A stretch of DNA of 64,000 nt from NCBI RefSeq assembly GCF_014205335.1, contig NZ_JACHNH010000001.1:5078501-5142500 (forward strand), written 5' to 3'. The notes under the pieces were generated by a model. It was not told the origin of the DNA, searched no databases, and was given only the letters and a program-made list of their open reading frames with translations. Below are positions 18,201 through 26,871 of this stretch, one piece after another; within the stretch, counting starts at the first letter, position 1; every line of letters begins with the position of its first letter. Both the position numbers and the translations under genes were made by a program. This DNA is from Amorphoplanes digitatis (GTDB lineage Bacteria; Actinomycetota; Actinomycetes; Mycobacteriales; Micromonosporaceae).

Positions 18201-19093
18201 TGCTCCGCAAGCACGCACGCCGCAATGACAGTTCCGCACAGCGACTGGCCGAGCTGCTCCTGCGGCGCGGCGATCGGGCTCGCGCGATCACGGTGCTGAG
18301 GCGGCGCGCCGGCCGCAGCAGCTGGTGCGCGATCACGCTCGCGGAGCTGCACACCGAGCACGATGAGATCCGCGAAGCGATCGAGGTGCTCGGGGACTGT
18401 GCCGCGCGCGAGCCGCAGAACGAGGTGTACTCCGGCACGCGGACGGCCGGCACATACCTCTTCGAATTCCTTCGCCGCCGCACAGACGTGGCGCGCCTGC
18501 GCAGCTGGGCCGTCCGGGACGAACGGGCGGTTCCCCACCTGCTCGGGCTGCTCACCGATCTCGGCGACATCGACGGGGCGATCGCCTTCCTGCGGCCGCG
18601 CGCCGACCTGCGCCAGGGCTCGGAGAACCGGCGCCGGCTCGCCGCGCTGCTGCGCGAGCGGGGCGACGTCGACGAGCTGCGCCGGCGCGCCCAGCGCGGC
18701 GACACGTTCGCCGGCCTCCGGTTCGCCGAGCTGGCACACGAGCAGCGACAACCGGACGAGGCGGTCGCCATGCTCAGCGGCTACGTCGAGCGGTCGGCGA
18801 CCTGGGGACAGAACGATCCGGCACGGCAGTCGCTGGTCAGCGTGCTCCGGCGCCAGGGCCACGTCGACCTGCTGCTACGGATGGCCGCGGGCGCCGACGG
18901 CGTTGTCGCGGCGGCGGCAACGGAGTTGAGCGAGGGCCGGCGCGACGCCGCGATCGATCTCCTGTGGCGGCATCTCAGGAAGAACGACCCACCTCACTGG
19001 TACCCGTTCGGCCAACGACAGGGCGACCAGGCGGAGGTCGACGAGGACCCCCGAGACCTGCTCGACGACTCCACGGACGACCTGATCGCCTGA
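15278..19093 (+). CDS. NACHT NTPase with membrane domain and C-terminal helical repeats
   Basis: A 1271-aa protein. GTG 15278 chosen for the GGGAG site before it (GTG 15242 is an alternative). Order: two N-terminal TM helices (about 14-33 and 40-62), a NACHT domain with Walker A GEPGAGKS (about 154-161) and Walker B LPVLDGLDEL (about 242-251), a membrane block of about six hydrophobic segments (about 440-590), then about 640 residues of Sel1/TPR-like helical repeats built on GDxDEAVAVLRRR units. NACHT proteins are signalling ATPases that oligomerise on sensing a trigger; several bacterial ones defend against phage. Here the membrane block may be the effector (pore) and the repeats the sensor. 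That reading is inference. Confidence 0.85.
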   Translation: MGRSGKRWWSHSPAAIFVATALALVGNLATETIEFDAPWWGGLMWSLVAVLFVAAAVVEAARRGGDAVTDQDIEGAVRDLEQELLVAYADQTLRHGASPTQIDVRFRPTREPLADDEAGSSGEDRGWDRFLLGGDVSQIVEAFLSLARRQLIVLGEPGAGKSVLALLLSWRLLEKRTSGEPVPVFLPISSWDPTAQTVDEFVASRLRLEHPKVFRGRGADLARMLMTPLRVDRARPPVQHVLPVLDGLDELRAEHIPAAIRKLHEFMAAGRPLVVTCRSREYALIMREERGALEQAAVVEILPVALEQVIAFLGRPRADRARWEPVFAHLEREPGGVLAATLTTPLTVTMTRTAYRESGGDPAELTRLRTRTEIRDRLIDRYVGIAYDPDPMLVARRTGRRYRPDRAARWLGTLAFHSYGQGTLDLTWRSLPLALMNPRADLTAWVLSCGGVAAVAALGYAAGSARGAIAATIVAAAVALYWAPLHGDEHLVGRYFALPALASVTGFATGIAVGAPWTGGLAGACAGLAYAGATAWRPLRPAALRAWLWSLLGVGGFAAAAAWRAPDRVGAWSATAAVIIGGAALLSLRGWPLARDRACHLLLVARGWLPLRTTRFARDAYERGVMRRSGSVWQFRHALINERLARPAQRRSLVQLAATGHYAAQRELADSASEVGDVEAVLALLRRRVARRDRGATVVLADLLYGRGETDAGLSVLRQGVRRGHEDAKDALADRLDERGDTEELRALADRGAVQAVRHLRTRLLKRGDTDGAAALVRTAVRNAPRRDALRIAAIPGEDVDPDTMDLARHRAGWFWAWRYRQQHPPMPTFDRPTDGDDEELLEIYRMAREQDVAGLTRLADQGSWRAAERLADLLADLDDAEALAARAAEGDDFAASALVLVLEKRKDIAWLLRLVKAETSHRAIFALERLYVEGGRPDEAIAVLRLIAARSPDAANGLARLLTLRGNLDEAVAVLRKHARRNDSSAQRLAELLLRRGDRARAITVLRRRAGRSSWCAITLAELHTEHDEIREAIEVLGDCAAREPQNEVYSGTRTAGTYLFEFLRRRTDVARLRSWAVRDERAVPHLLGLLTDLGDIDGAIAFLRPRADLRQGSENRRRLAALLRERGDVDELRRRAQRGDTFAGLRFAELAHEQRQPDEAVAMLSGYVERSATWGQNDPARQSLVSVLRRQGHVDLLLRMAAGADGVVAAAATELSEGRRDAAIDLLWRHLRKNDPPHWYPFGQRQGDQAEVDEDPRDLLDDSTDDLIA

Positions 19094-19115
19094 CACCGCG
19101 ACACGGGCGAGGACG

Positions 19116-20300
19116 CTAGCGCCTGTTCGCGTGGGCGGCGCGGCGGATGAGGTGTTCGTGCTCGGCGACGTCGGTGGCCAGGCGGGCGGCGTCCGCGTAC
19201 GCCGCGGCGGCCGCCGGGAGGTCGCCGCCGAGCTCGTGCAGGTGGCCGCGGACGGCGTGCCACCGGTGCCGCCCGCCCAGGACCTCGCGCAGCCGGTCGG
19301 TCTCGCGCAGCCCGGCGGCGGCGCCGAGGACGTGGCCGACCGCGACCGCGCGCCCCAGCACAGCGGCCGGGTTCTGCCGCACCGGGTCGTCGTCGAGGGC
19401 GACGAGGTCGTCGTACCAGGAGAGGATCTGCGGCCAGTCGGTCTCCGCGGCGCTCGGCGCGTCGTCGTGCAGGGCGGCGATCGCCGCCTCGACCTGGTAG
19501 CGGCCGGGCCGCTGAAGGGCCAGCGCCGACTGGAGCACCCGCACGCCCTCGGCGATCTCGCGGGTGTCCCACAGGCCGCGGTCCTGCAGGTCGAGGGTGA
19601 CGATGCGGCCCTGCGCGTCCAGCCGCGCCGGGAGGCGGGCGTGGTTGAGCAGCATCAGCGCGAGCAGCCCGCGCGCCTCCGGCTCCTCGGTGGCCAGCGT
19701 CAGCCGGCGGGCGAGCCGGATCGCCTCGCCCGCCAGGTCCACCCGGCCCGCGTGGCCGGCCGTGTAGACGAGGTAGAGCACCCGCAGCACGACGGCGAGG
19801 TCGCCGGGCTGGTCCAGGCGGCGCCCGTGCAGGGCGCGCTTGGCCCGGCTGATCCGCTGCGCCATCGTCGCCTCCGGCACGTAGAAGGCGTCGGCGATCT
19901 CCCGGGTGGTCAGGCCGCCGACGGCGCGCAGGGTCAGCGCCACCTGGGAGGCGGGCGAGAGGTCGGGGTGGCAGCAGCAGAAGAGCAGGAACAGGGTGTC
20001 GTCGCCGACCTCGGCGGCGGCGGGCCGCGGCTCGGCGCGGACGGCCTCCTCGCGGCGGTGCCGGGCCGCCTCGCTGCGGCGGGCGTCGACCAGCCGCCGG
20101 GTCGCGGTCGTCACCAGCCACGCGCGCAGGTCGCGCGGCGGGTGTTCGGGCCAGGCCCGCAGCGCGTCCAGCAGCGCCTCCTGGAGCGCGTCCTCGGCGG
20201 CGTCGAAGTCCTCGCCCCGCCGGACCAGGCTCGCGAGGACCCCGGGGACGAGGGCGCGCAGCGCGCCCTCGTCCAGCCGATGCGCCGGCTCGTCGGTCAC
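19116..20300 (-). CDS. ECF sigma factor, ECF42-like, with C-terminal helical extension
   Basis: A 394-aa sigma factor starting at GTG 20300. Region 2 (about 10-75, with DAAEDALQEALLDALRAWP) and region 4 (about 110-160, with LTTREIADAFYVPEATMAQRISRAK) are present, followed by about 220 residues of TPR-like helices. Sigma factors of this length linked to a YciI/DGPF protein match the ECF42 group, in which the extension is needed for activity and no anti-sigma factor is known. The GTGA overlap with the upstream YciI gene shows coupling. It would redirect RNA polymerase to a small stress or antibiotic-related regulon; targets often include the DGPF gene itself. Confidence 0.9.
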   Translation of the reverse strand: MTDEPAHRLDEGALRALVPGVLASLVRRGEDFDAAEDALQEALLDALRAWPEHPPRDLRAWLVTTATRRLVDARRSEAARHRREEAVRAEPRPAAAEVGDDTLFLLFCCCHPDLSPASQVALTLRAVGGLTTREIADAFYVPEATMAQRISRAKRALHGRRLDQPGDLAVVLRVLYLVYTAGHAGRVDLAGEAIRLARRLTLATEEPEARGLLALMLLNHARLPARLDAQGRIVTLDLQDRGLWDTREIAEGVRVLQSALALQRPGRYQVEAAIAALHDDAPSAAETDWPQILSWYDDLVALDDDPVRQNPAAVLGRAVAVGHVLGAAAGLRETDRLREVLGGRHRWHAVRGHLHELGGDLPAAAAAYADAARLATDVAEHEHLIRRAAHANRR

Positions 20301-20716
20301 GCCGGGTCGGTCGCCGCGACCGCCCCGGACATGACCTCCTGGACGGCGATCCACTCGTACAGCGGCTTCCCGCCCGGGCCGGGCTCGGAGGAGACGTAGG
20401 CCGCCAGCTCGAGCGCGCGCTCGTACGACTCGACGTCGATCATGTACCAGCCCGCCACGAGATCGCTGGTCTCGGGCAGGGGGCCGTCGGTGGTGACCGG
20501 CGCGCTGCCCGGGCCGTCGTAGCGCACCCAGGTGCGCGCCGGCGTGAGCGCCTGCGCGTCGACGTACTCGCCGTTCTTCTCGAGCAGCTCGGCGACGTGC
20601 CGGAGGAAGGCCATGTGCGCCTCCACGTCCTCGGGCTCCCACTGGTCCATCGGGGGCACGGGGCGGTGCGGCTCCGGCGCGCCGCGGTAGTGCTTGAGAA
20701 GCAGATATTTCGGCAT
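20297..20716 (-). CDS. YciI/DGPF-family protein
   Basis: A 139-aa protein of the YCII-related (DGPF) family: MPKYLLLKHYRG at the start, a central VTTDGPLPETSDLVAGWYMID, and the closing EWIAVQEVM. The ferredoxin-like dimeric fold is known for the family, but its chemistry is not. These proteins are constant partners of ECF41/42 sigma factors and lie first in the operon, as here. ATG start follows GGAGATCACC. Confidence 0.88.
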   Translation of the reverse strand: MPKYLLLKHYRGAPEPHRPVPPMDQWEPEDVEAHMAFLRHVAELLEKNGEYVDAQALTPARTWVRYDGPGSAPVTTDGPLPETSDLVAGWYMIDVESYERALELAAYVSSEPGPGGKPLYEWIAVQEVMSGAVAATDPA

Positions 20717-21054
20717 GGTGATCTCCTGGTGTCATCGGCCGCGCCCGCGGCGGCCCTCACCTGGAGAGCGGAGCCGGCCGGCGCCTCTCGACATGAAATC
20801 ACCCGTCCGGCTCAGAAACTTGTCGCGGCGCTCAGCAGGCCCTCGGACTCGGCCCAGGCCCGCTCCCCCACCAGGTACGGCGGCACGACCCCGTCCGCCG
20901 CGTCGAGGACCTCGCCGCCGGTGCGGGCGAGCGCCGGGGCCTGCCCTCGGCGGAGTCGGTGGCGAACCTGACCCTGCCGGAGCTGCTGAGCTGACCCGGT
21001 GGTGCCGGGGTCGCCGCGCGGGCGGCCCCGGCACCGTGTCCGGGCCGGGCGTGG
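20717..21054. pseudogene. Intergenic stretch with possible gene remnants
   Basis: No intact gene in 338 bp. The leftward frame ending with TGA at 20812-20814 reads like the last ~37 residues of a protein (VPPYLVGERAWAESEGLLS then a short tail). The rightward frame ending at 20992-20994 reads GLPSAESVANLTLPELLS, like another C-terminus. Both lack any upstream body. They may be tails of deleted genes or chance frames in high-GC DNA. The promoter of the YciI-sigma operon also lies here. Confidence 0.3.
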
Positions 21055-22665
21055 TCACCCGATCCAGTCACCCTGAGCGGTCTGCGCGGGCGCCGGGGCG
21101 GCCGCCGCCGCCGCCAGCGCCGCCGCCACCGGGGCGCGCGGCGGGATCGACGAGGTGTCGTGCGCGAACGTGGCTACCGCGGTGGCGACGGCGTCGGCGT
21201 TCTTGTCGATGGCGAACGTGTTGACGTTGCCGAACAGGTGGTACACACGCCGGAGCTGGGCGTAGACCGCGGCGTCGGCGCCGTTGCGCTCGGGGGTCAG
21301 GCTGTCGCAGGGGTCGTGGTAGCACGGGTCGTACGGCTGGCCCGCGATGCCGCCCCAGAGCGCGACGTCCGCCGCGGTCTTGTCGACCTCCGCGCCGGTG
21401 AACAGGCCGCCGGCCGGGATGCCGGTGGCGATGAACGGCCCGTAGTCGGAGCGGCCGGTGAAGTCGGAGGCCGCGGTGGCCTGGTGCTGGGAGGCGAAGT
21501 AGGCCTCGAAGACCGCCTCGATCTGCGCCGAGCCGGCCGGGCCGGGACCCGCGCCCTCGCCCGCCGAGTTGTCGCCGTCGTACACGCCGAACTGGTAGTT
21601 GGGCGAGCCGATCATGTCGAAGTTCAGGTACAGGGCGATCTTCGCGTGCTCCTCGGCGCTGAGGCCGTTCACGTAGAACGTCGACCCGACGAGGTTGGCT
21701 TCCTCGGCGCCCCACCACGCGAAGCGCACCTTGTTCTTGGTCTTGAAGTTGCGCATCTGGAGCGCGACCTCGAGGATGCCGGCGCTGCCGGAGCCGTTGT
21801 CGTTGATGCCCGCCCCGCCCGGCACGGAGTCCAGGTGCGCGCCGACCATGACGACCTCGTCGGGGTTGCCGTAGCGCGACTCGGCGATGACGTTCTCGGT
21901 GTTGCGCACCTCGGCGATGGTCTCGGCCGAGACGGTCACGTTCAGCCCCGGCGTGCCGGCGAACGCGACGCCCTGCGGGTACGAGATCGAGATGGCGGGG
22001 ATGCCGACCGGGGTGCCCAGCGTGCCGAGGAAGAGATCCTGGCGGTCGGCGCCGGTCGTGTTGCCCTGGTTCATGACGATGGCACCGATGGCACCGGCGG
22101 CCTCGGCGTTCGCCACCTTCTGGCCGAACGGGCAGGTGCCGCGCTGCAGCAGCGCGATGTTGCCCGCCACGCCGGCGAAGTCGGCCGCCTCACAGCCGGA
22201 GGTGCTGGCGTTCGGCGTGGTCAGCTGGAGGTCGACGGGCACCACCGCGCCGGTCGCCGTTCCGCCGCCCGAGCAGGTCATGACGTCGTAGTCCTGCTGG
22301 TCCACATAGGTGATCGGCGCGGGCGCGTTCTGGGCGAAGGACGAGGCGGTGTCCTCGCAGAAGTTGAACTGGAACGGCTGGCGGGTGACGCGGTATCCCG
22401 CCAGGCGCATCAGGGTGGCCACGTAGTCCGCGCTCGCGTCGAATCCCGGCAGCCCGGAACCCCGGTTGCCGCCGTTGTGCGACGCGATCACCTGCAACGC
22501 CGTCAGGTGGCGCAGCACGCCGCCCAGGGTGACGGCCTTGGTGAGCTGCCTGACCCCGTTGCCACTGGACGTCGCCTGCGCCGGTCCGGCGACGACGAAC
22601 GCCCCCAGCAGGACCGCCGCGGCGGCGATGCCGCCCAGGCGGCGGCGTAACGAGCGAGACACCAC
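21055..22665 (-). CDS. Secreted M28 aminopeptidase with PA domain
   Basis: A 536-aa exported zinc peptidase. GTG 22665 is chosen for GGAGGGGAG eight bases ahead; it gives a basic start and a hydrophobic signal peptide ending AQA. A PA domain (about 125-250, with CPFGQKVANAEAAGAIG) is followed by an M28 catalytic domain: GAHLDS (metal ligand His), INDNGSGS (bridging Asp), WWGAEEANL (catalytic and metal Glu), NFDMIGS (Asp) and a late YHDPCDS (His). This is the layout of Streptomyces aminopeptidase S-like enzymes that release N-terminal residues outside the cell. The last ~35 residues are Ala/Pro-rich. Monocistronic. Confidence 0.92.
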   Translation of the reverse strand: MVSRSLRRRLGGIAAAAVLLGAFVVAGPAQATSSGNGVRQLTKAVTLGGVLRHLTALQVIASHNGGNRGSGLPGFDASADYVATLMRLAGYRVTRQPFQFNFCEDTASSFAQNAPAPITYVDQQDYDVMTCSGGGTATGAVVPVDLQLTTPNASTSGCEAADFAGVAGNIALLQRGTCPFGQKVANAEAAGAIGAIVMNQGNTTGADRQDLFLGTLGTPVGIPAISISYPQGVAFAGTPGLNVTVSAETIAEVRNTENVIAESRYGNPDEVVMVGAHLDSVPGGAGINDNGSGSAGILEVALQMRNFKTKNKVRFAWWGAEEANLVGSTFYVNGLSAEEHAKIALYLNFDMIGSPNYQFGVYDGDNSAGEGAGPGPAGSAQIEAVFEAYFASQHQATAASDFTGRSDYGPFIATGIPAGGLFTGAEVDKTAADVALWGGIAGQPYDPCYHDPCDSLTPERNGADAAVYAQLRRVYHLFGNVNTFAIDKNADAVATAVATFAHDTSSIPPRAPVAAALAAAAAAPAPAQTAQGDWIG

Positions 22666-22841
22666 GATGTGTTCTCCCCTCCGGTAACGATGGACTCCGA
22701 CATCCAGCAACCTAGATTCGTCACCCAAAGTACGTAAGGGGTCACACGGTTTTCAGTACGGTCCGATTCGGACTTGCGCGACGGCCGACCGTCTGGTCTG
22801 CCGCAACTCGCCTCGTACGGGCTCAGTTCTGTCCAAATGCC

Positions 22842-24239
22842 TCAGACGGTCGTCCACGGGCCGCGCCAGCCGCCCACGTCGGCCGTCAGCGCCGCCGCGG
22901 CGGCCGGACCCCACGAGCCCGGCGCGTAGGGGTGCACCGGTGGCGGCGAGTCCAGCAACGGCTGGAGGATCCGCCAGGTCTCCTCGACGCCGTCCTGCCG
23001 GGTGAAACGCGTGCCGTCGCCGGCCATCGCGGCCCGCAGCAGCACCTCGTACGGCTCGGGCGCGTCACCGCCCTGCTGCGCGAAGTCCATGTCCAGGGTG
23101 ATCGGCTCGGGACGACGCGAGCCGGTCCGGTGCGCCTGGAGGCCCATCCGGATGCCGGTCGACGGGTCCAGCTTGATCACGAGGTCGTTGCGGTCGGGGG
23201 ACCACTCGCCGCGCGGGCGCAGCCCGAGCCGCGGCGGGCGCTTGAACACGAGGCGGAACTCGGTCTGCGTGACCGGCAGGAGCTTGCCGGTACGGATGAA
23301 GAACGGGACGCCCGACCAGCGCCAGTTGTCGACCTCCAGGCGCAGCGCCGCGTAGGTCTCGGTGGTCGAGTCGGCCGCCACGCCGGGCACGTCGCGATAG
23401 CCGTCGTGCTGGCCGCGGACGTACTGGGCGGGGTCGGCGTCGACCACGGCGCGCCAGAACGCGACCTGGGTGTCCTTGATCAGGCTGATGTCGGGCCCGG
23501 CCGGCGGCTCCATGGCGCCGGCGGAGAGCACCTGCATGAGGTGGTTGACGACGACGTCGCGCAGCGCGCCGACCGGGTCGTAGAAGTGCCCGCGGTCGGC
23601 GATGCCGAAGCTCTCGGCCATGGTGATCTGCACGGACTCGACGTAGTTGCGGTTCCACACCGGCTCGAGCATCGTGTTCGCGAACCGGAGGTACAGCAGC
23701 TCGTCCAGGCCCATCTTGCCGAGGAAGTGGTCGATGCGGAAAAGCTGCGACTCGTCGACGTGCTGGTGTATCTCCGCCGCGAGCGCCCGCGCGGAGTCCA
23801 GGTCGTGGCCGAACGGCTTCTCGACCACGACCCGGCCGTCGCGGATCAGGCCGGCGTCGCCGAGGCCCTGCGCGACGCGGCCGAACAGGAACGGCGGGAT
23901 CTCCAGGTAGAAGACCGGCGTCCGGGCGCCGCCGATCGCGTCGGCCACCCGCCCGTACGTTGCCGCGGCGGCGAAGTCGCCGGCGACGTATGAGATCCGC
24001 GCCAGGAACCGGTCGAACACCTGATCGTCGATCTTCTCCCCGGCCGCCTCGATCGCGGCGCGGGCGTGCGTGGCGAGGTCGTCGCGGGTCCAGTCGTCGA
24101 CGGCGACCCCGACGATCGGGCAGTCGAGCAGGTCGCGGGCCTCCAGCCGGTAGAGCGACCGGAACGTCATCACCTTGGCCAGGTCTCCGGTGATGCCGAA
24201 GATGACCAGGACGTCCGCGGAGCGCGGATCGCGTGCCAT
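22842..24239 (-). CDS. zwf: Glucose-6-phosphate dehydrogenase
   Basis: A 465-aa enzyme that oxidises glucose-6-phosphate to 6-phosphogluconolactone with NADP+, entry step of the oxidative pentose phosphate pathway. The N-terminal nucleotide fold reads VIFGITGDLAK, the substrate motif RIDHFLGK (near residue 170) holds the active-site His and Lys, and PVFYLEIPP is conserved. The start at 24239 follows AAAGGCGG; the longer frame adds only nine residues. It stands alone, without tal, tkt, opcA or pgl, so it is probably a second copy rather than the operon-encoded housekeeping enzyme. Divergent from cydA. Confidence 0.93.
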   Translation of the reverse strand: MARDPRSADVLVIFGITGDLAKVMTFRSLYRLEARDLLDCPIVGVAVDDWTRDDLATHARAAIEAAGEKIDDQVFDRFLARISYVAGDFAAAATYGRVADAIGGARTPVFYLEIPPFLFGRVAQGLGDAGLIRDGRVVVEKPFGHDLDSARALAAEIHQHVDESQLFRIDHFLGKMGLDELLYLRFANTMLEPVWNRNYVESVQITMAESFGIADRGHFYDPVGALRDVVVNHLMQVLSAGAMEPPAGPDISLIKDTQVAFWRAVVDADPAQYVRGQHDGYRDVPGVAADSTTETYAALRLEVDNWRWSGVPFFIRTGKLLPVTQTEFRLVFKRPPRLGLRPRGEWSPDRNDLVIKLDPSTGIRMGLQAHRTGSRRPEPITLDMDFAQQGGDAPEPYEVLLRAAMAGDGTRFTRQDGVEETWRILQPLLDSPPPVHPYAPGSWGPAAAAALTADVGGWRGPWTTV

Positions 24240-24454
24240 GAAGCCGCCTTTCCCATCCGGGCTCATGCAAAATCTCAGTGTCGTCCGGGAACAGCATCGG
24301 GCGTGGCGCGTTACCGAACGTCACCCGTGGTGGATGAGTCCTGGCCCGCGCGCCGGCGGCGCGCGTGCGTCTTTCATCCGGCCCGGACGATGACCCGCCC
24401 CGGCGCCGAGGCGACATTGTTGTGACGCCATGCCGCGTCGGAGGGGAGGACACC
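24240..24454. promoter_or_regulatory. Divergent promoter region, zwf / cydA
   Basis: A 215-bp intergenic region. It contains a GC-rich hairpin-capable stretch near 24346-24365 and a TTGTGA half-site near 24418 that resembles one arm of a Rex redox-sensor site; a second arm is not present, so Rex control is not claimed. GGAGGGGAGG at 24440-24449 is the cydA ribosome site. Confidence 0.4.
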
Positions 24455-25879
24455 GTGAGCGGCCTGAGGGTGCTGGCCGAGCCTTTCCTGGCGGAGCCCG
24501 CGCAGCTGCTCCCGGCGCGCCAGCAGATGGCGTTCACGCTGATGTTCCACATCATCTTCGTGCCGATCGGGGTGGCGCTGCCGGCCCTGATGCTGATCGC
24601 CGAGTACAAGGGCCTGCGCCGCGCCGACGCCGTCGCCTCGAAGCTGGCCCGGCGCTGGTCGCACGTCGCGGCCCTCACGTTCGCCGTGGGGGCGGCGTCC
24701 GGCACTGTGCTGTCGTTCGAGATGGGCCTGCTGTGGCCCGGCCTGACCGGCCGGTTCGGCGAGGTGTTCGGCATACCGTTCGCGATGGAGGGCGTCGCGT
24801 TCTTCCTGGAAGCGATCCTGATGGCGGTGTACGTCTACGGGTGGCGGCGGCTGAGACCCCGCACGCACTTCCTGCTCGGGCTGCCGATACCGTTCGTCGC
24901 GCTGGCGGGCACGTTCTCCATCATCTCGGCGAACGCCTGGATGAACACGCCGTCCGGCTTCACCGTCGCCGCGGACGGCGGCATCACCGACATCGACCCG
25001 GGCGCGGCCATCTTCACTTCCGCGCTGCCGTACGAGCTGTCGCACTTCGTGCCGGCGGCGTACATGGCCGCCGGTTTCACCGTCGCGTCCGTCTATGTCG
25101 TCGGCTGGCTGCGGGGCCACCGCGACCGGTACCACCGGCTGGGCATCCTGATCCCGCTGACGGTCGCGGCGATCGCGACCCCGCTCCAGCTCGTGACCGG
25201 CGACCTGGCCGCCGCCGGTGTCCTGGCGGACCAGCCGGCGAAGTTCGCCGCCATGGAGGTGGTGACCGAGCCGGGCGGCCACCAGCCGGAGATCCTGTTC
25301 GGCCGCTACGACAGCGCGACAAACACGGTGCACGGCGGCATCAGCATTCCCGGGCTCGACTCGTGGCTGGCCGGCGGCAGCACGGACACCGTCGTACCCG
25401 GGCTGTCGCAGTTCCCCCTCGACGAGCGGCCCTCCAACGTCAACGTCGTGCACTGGGCGTTCGACGTGATGGTCGGCATCGGCACGCTGCTGTTCCTGCT
25501 GGTGGTGTGGTTCGCGATCGCCTACCTGCGGCGGCGCGACGTGCCACGCTCCCGGCTCTTCCTGTACGCCGCGGCCGGCGCGGGTGTCCTGACCTACGTC
25601 GCCCTCGAGGCCGGCTGGATCGTCACCGAGGTCGGCCGCCAGCCGTGGGTGGTCTACGGCCACCTGCGCACCGAGGACGCGGTCACCCGGGCCGACGGGG
25701 TCTGGGTGAGCTTCACGGTCATCGTGCTGCTCTACACGGTCGTCGGCGCCGCGACCGTCGCCACGCTGCGCGCCATGTCGCGGCGGTGGCGCCGCGACGA
25801 CGAGACGCCGGACGACGCCGTGCCGTACGGGCCGCGCCCCGCCGTCCCGCCCGACGCCGGCCGGGCGGCCGCGCGATGA
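24455..25879 (+). CDS. cydA: Cytochrome bd-type quinol oxidase subunit I
   Basis: A 474-aa polytopic membrane protein starting at GTG 24455 after GGAGGGGAGGACACC. RQQMAFTLMFHIIF places the heme-ligand His (H32) at the usual site; about nine hydrophobic helices follow, and the W/GRQPW motif (GRQPWVVYG) near residue 405 is the family mark close to the C-terminus. The quinol-binding loop is short, as in the CioA/Gram-positive type. The enzyme reduces oxygen to water with quinol electrons at high oxygen affinity. It overlaps cydB by ATGA. The cydCD assembly ABC genes are not in the window. Confidence 0.93.
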   Translation: MSGLRVLAEPFLAEPAQLLPARQQMAFTLMFHIIFVPIGVALPALMLIAEYKGLRRADAVASKLARRWSHVAALTFAVGAASGTVLSFEMGLLWPGLTGRFGEVFGIPFAMEGVAFFLEAILMAVYVYGWRRLRPRTHFLLGLPIPFVALAGTFSIISANAWMNTPSGFTVAADGGITDIDPGAAIFTSALPYELSHFVPAAYMAAGFTVASVYVVGWLRGHRDRYHRLGILIPLTVAAIATPLQLVTGDLAAAGVLADQPAKFAAMEVVTEPGGHQPEILFGRYDSATNTVHGGISIPGLDSWLAGGSTDTVVPGLSQFPLDERPSNVNVVHWAFDVMVGIGTLLFLLVVWFAIAYLRRRDVPRSRLFLYAAAGAGVLTYVALEAGWIVTEVGRQPWVVYGHLRTEDAVTRADGVWVSFTVIVLLYTVVGAATVATLRAMSRRWRRDDETPDDAVPYGPRPAVPPDAGRAAAR

Positions 25880-26871
25880 GCACCGCCGAGGCCGTCGCGA
25901 TCATCATCGTCCTCGCGATGACGCTGTACGCCTGCTCGGGCCTCGCCGACTTCGGTGCCGGGCTGTGGGACCTGGCGGCCGGCGGCCGGGCGGGCGGCCG
26001 GCAGCGCCGGGCGCTGATCGACGCCGCGGTCACCCCGGTGTGGGAGGTCAACCACATGTGGCTGATCTTCATGCTGATCCTGTGCTGGACCGCGTTCGGG
26101 CCGGCGTTCGCGGCGATCATGACGGCGCTGTTCGCGCCGCTCACGCTGGCCGCCGTGGGGATCGTGCTGCGGGGTGCGAGCTTCGCGGTGCGCAAGGACG
26201 CGGCCCGCTCCGGCGGGCGCCACCTGGCCGGATGGCTGTTCGGGATCGGATCGGTACTCACCCCGTTCTGCCTGGGGCTGACGCTGGGCGCCCTGATGAC
26301 CGGCGGGGTGCCGCCGGCCGCGACGGGGCCGGCCCCGCTGACGGTCACCGCGGTCCTGGTCGGCCTGCTGGCGGTCGTCACCGGCGCGTTCGTCGCCGCC
26401 GGCTACCTGGCGGCCGAGGCCGGCCGGCGGGGCCTGCCGGAGCTCGAGGCCTGGTTCCGGGCCAGGGCGCGGGTCGCCGGCGCCGCCGGCCTGCTGACGG
26501 GGGTCGCCGCGCTGACGGCCCTCTACTTCGACCAGCGACGGATGTTCGACCTGCTGGTCGGGCGCGGCTGGCCGCTGCTGACGATCGGTGTGCTGGCGCT
26601 CGGCGCGACGTTCTGGCTGGCGACGCCGGGCCGGCGGCGGGGCCTGCGCCCGGCCGCGGTGGTCGGCGTTGCCGCGCTGGTGTTGGCCTGGGCGGTGGCG
26701 CAGTACCCGTACCTGCTGCCGTTCGGCCTGACCATCGAGCAGGGTGCCGGCGCCCCGGCCACGATGCGCTGGGTGCTTGTGTGGTTCGCCGTCGCGGTGC
26801 TGCTGGTCGGGCCCGCCCTGGTCCTGGTGTACACCCTGGACCAGCGCGACCGCCTGGCCGAGGAGGGGTGA
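25876..26871 (+). CDS. cydB: Cytochrome bd-type quinol oxidase subunit II
   Basis: A 331-aa membrane protein with about eight or nine helices. The N-terminal YACSGLADFGAGLWDL matches the conserved CydB opening and VWEVNHMWLIF the second conserved helix. It pairs with CydA in the membrane and contributes to proton uptake and complex stability. Overlaps cydA and clc by 4 and 1 bp, so the three are one transcript and translationally coupled. Confidence 0.92.
   Translation: MSTAEAVAIIIVLAMTLYACSGLADFGAGLWDLAAGGRAGGRQRRALIDAAVTPVWEVNHMWLIFMLILCWTAFGPAFAAIMTALFAPLTLAAVGIVLRGASFAVRKDAARSGGRHLAGWLFGIGSVLTPFCLGLTLGALMTGGVPPAATGPAPLTVTAVLVGLLAVVTGAFVAAGYLAAEAGRRGLPELEAWFRARARVAGAAGLLTGVAALTALYFDQRRMFDLLVGRGWPLLTIGVLALGATFWLATPGRRRGLRPAAVVGVAALVLAWAVAQYPYLLPFGLTIEQGAGAPATMRWVLVWFAVAVLLVGPALVLVYTLDQRDRLAEEG

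Noticed and set aside
15305..18862. A 1185-codon open frame antisense to the NACHT gene
   Set aside because: High-GC DNA leaves long mirror frames; the translation is Arg/Pro/Gly-rich without motifs, while the sense strand has clear Walker motifs and repeats.
24410..24430. Rex-like redox operator before cydA
   Set aside because: Only one TTGTGA half-site is present and no matching arm, so not reported as a Rex site.
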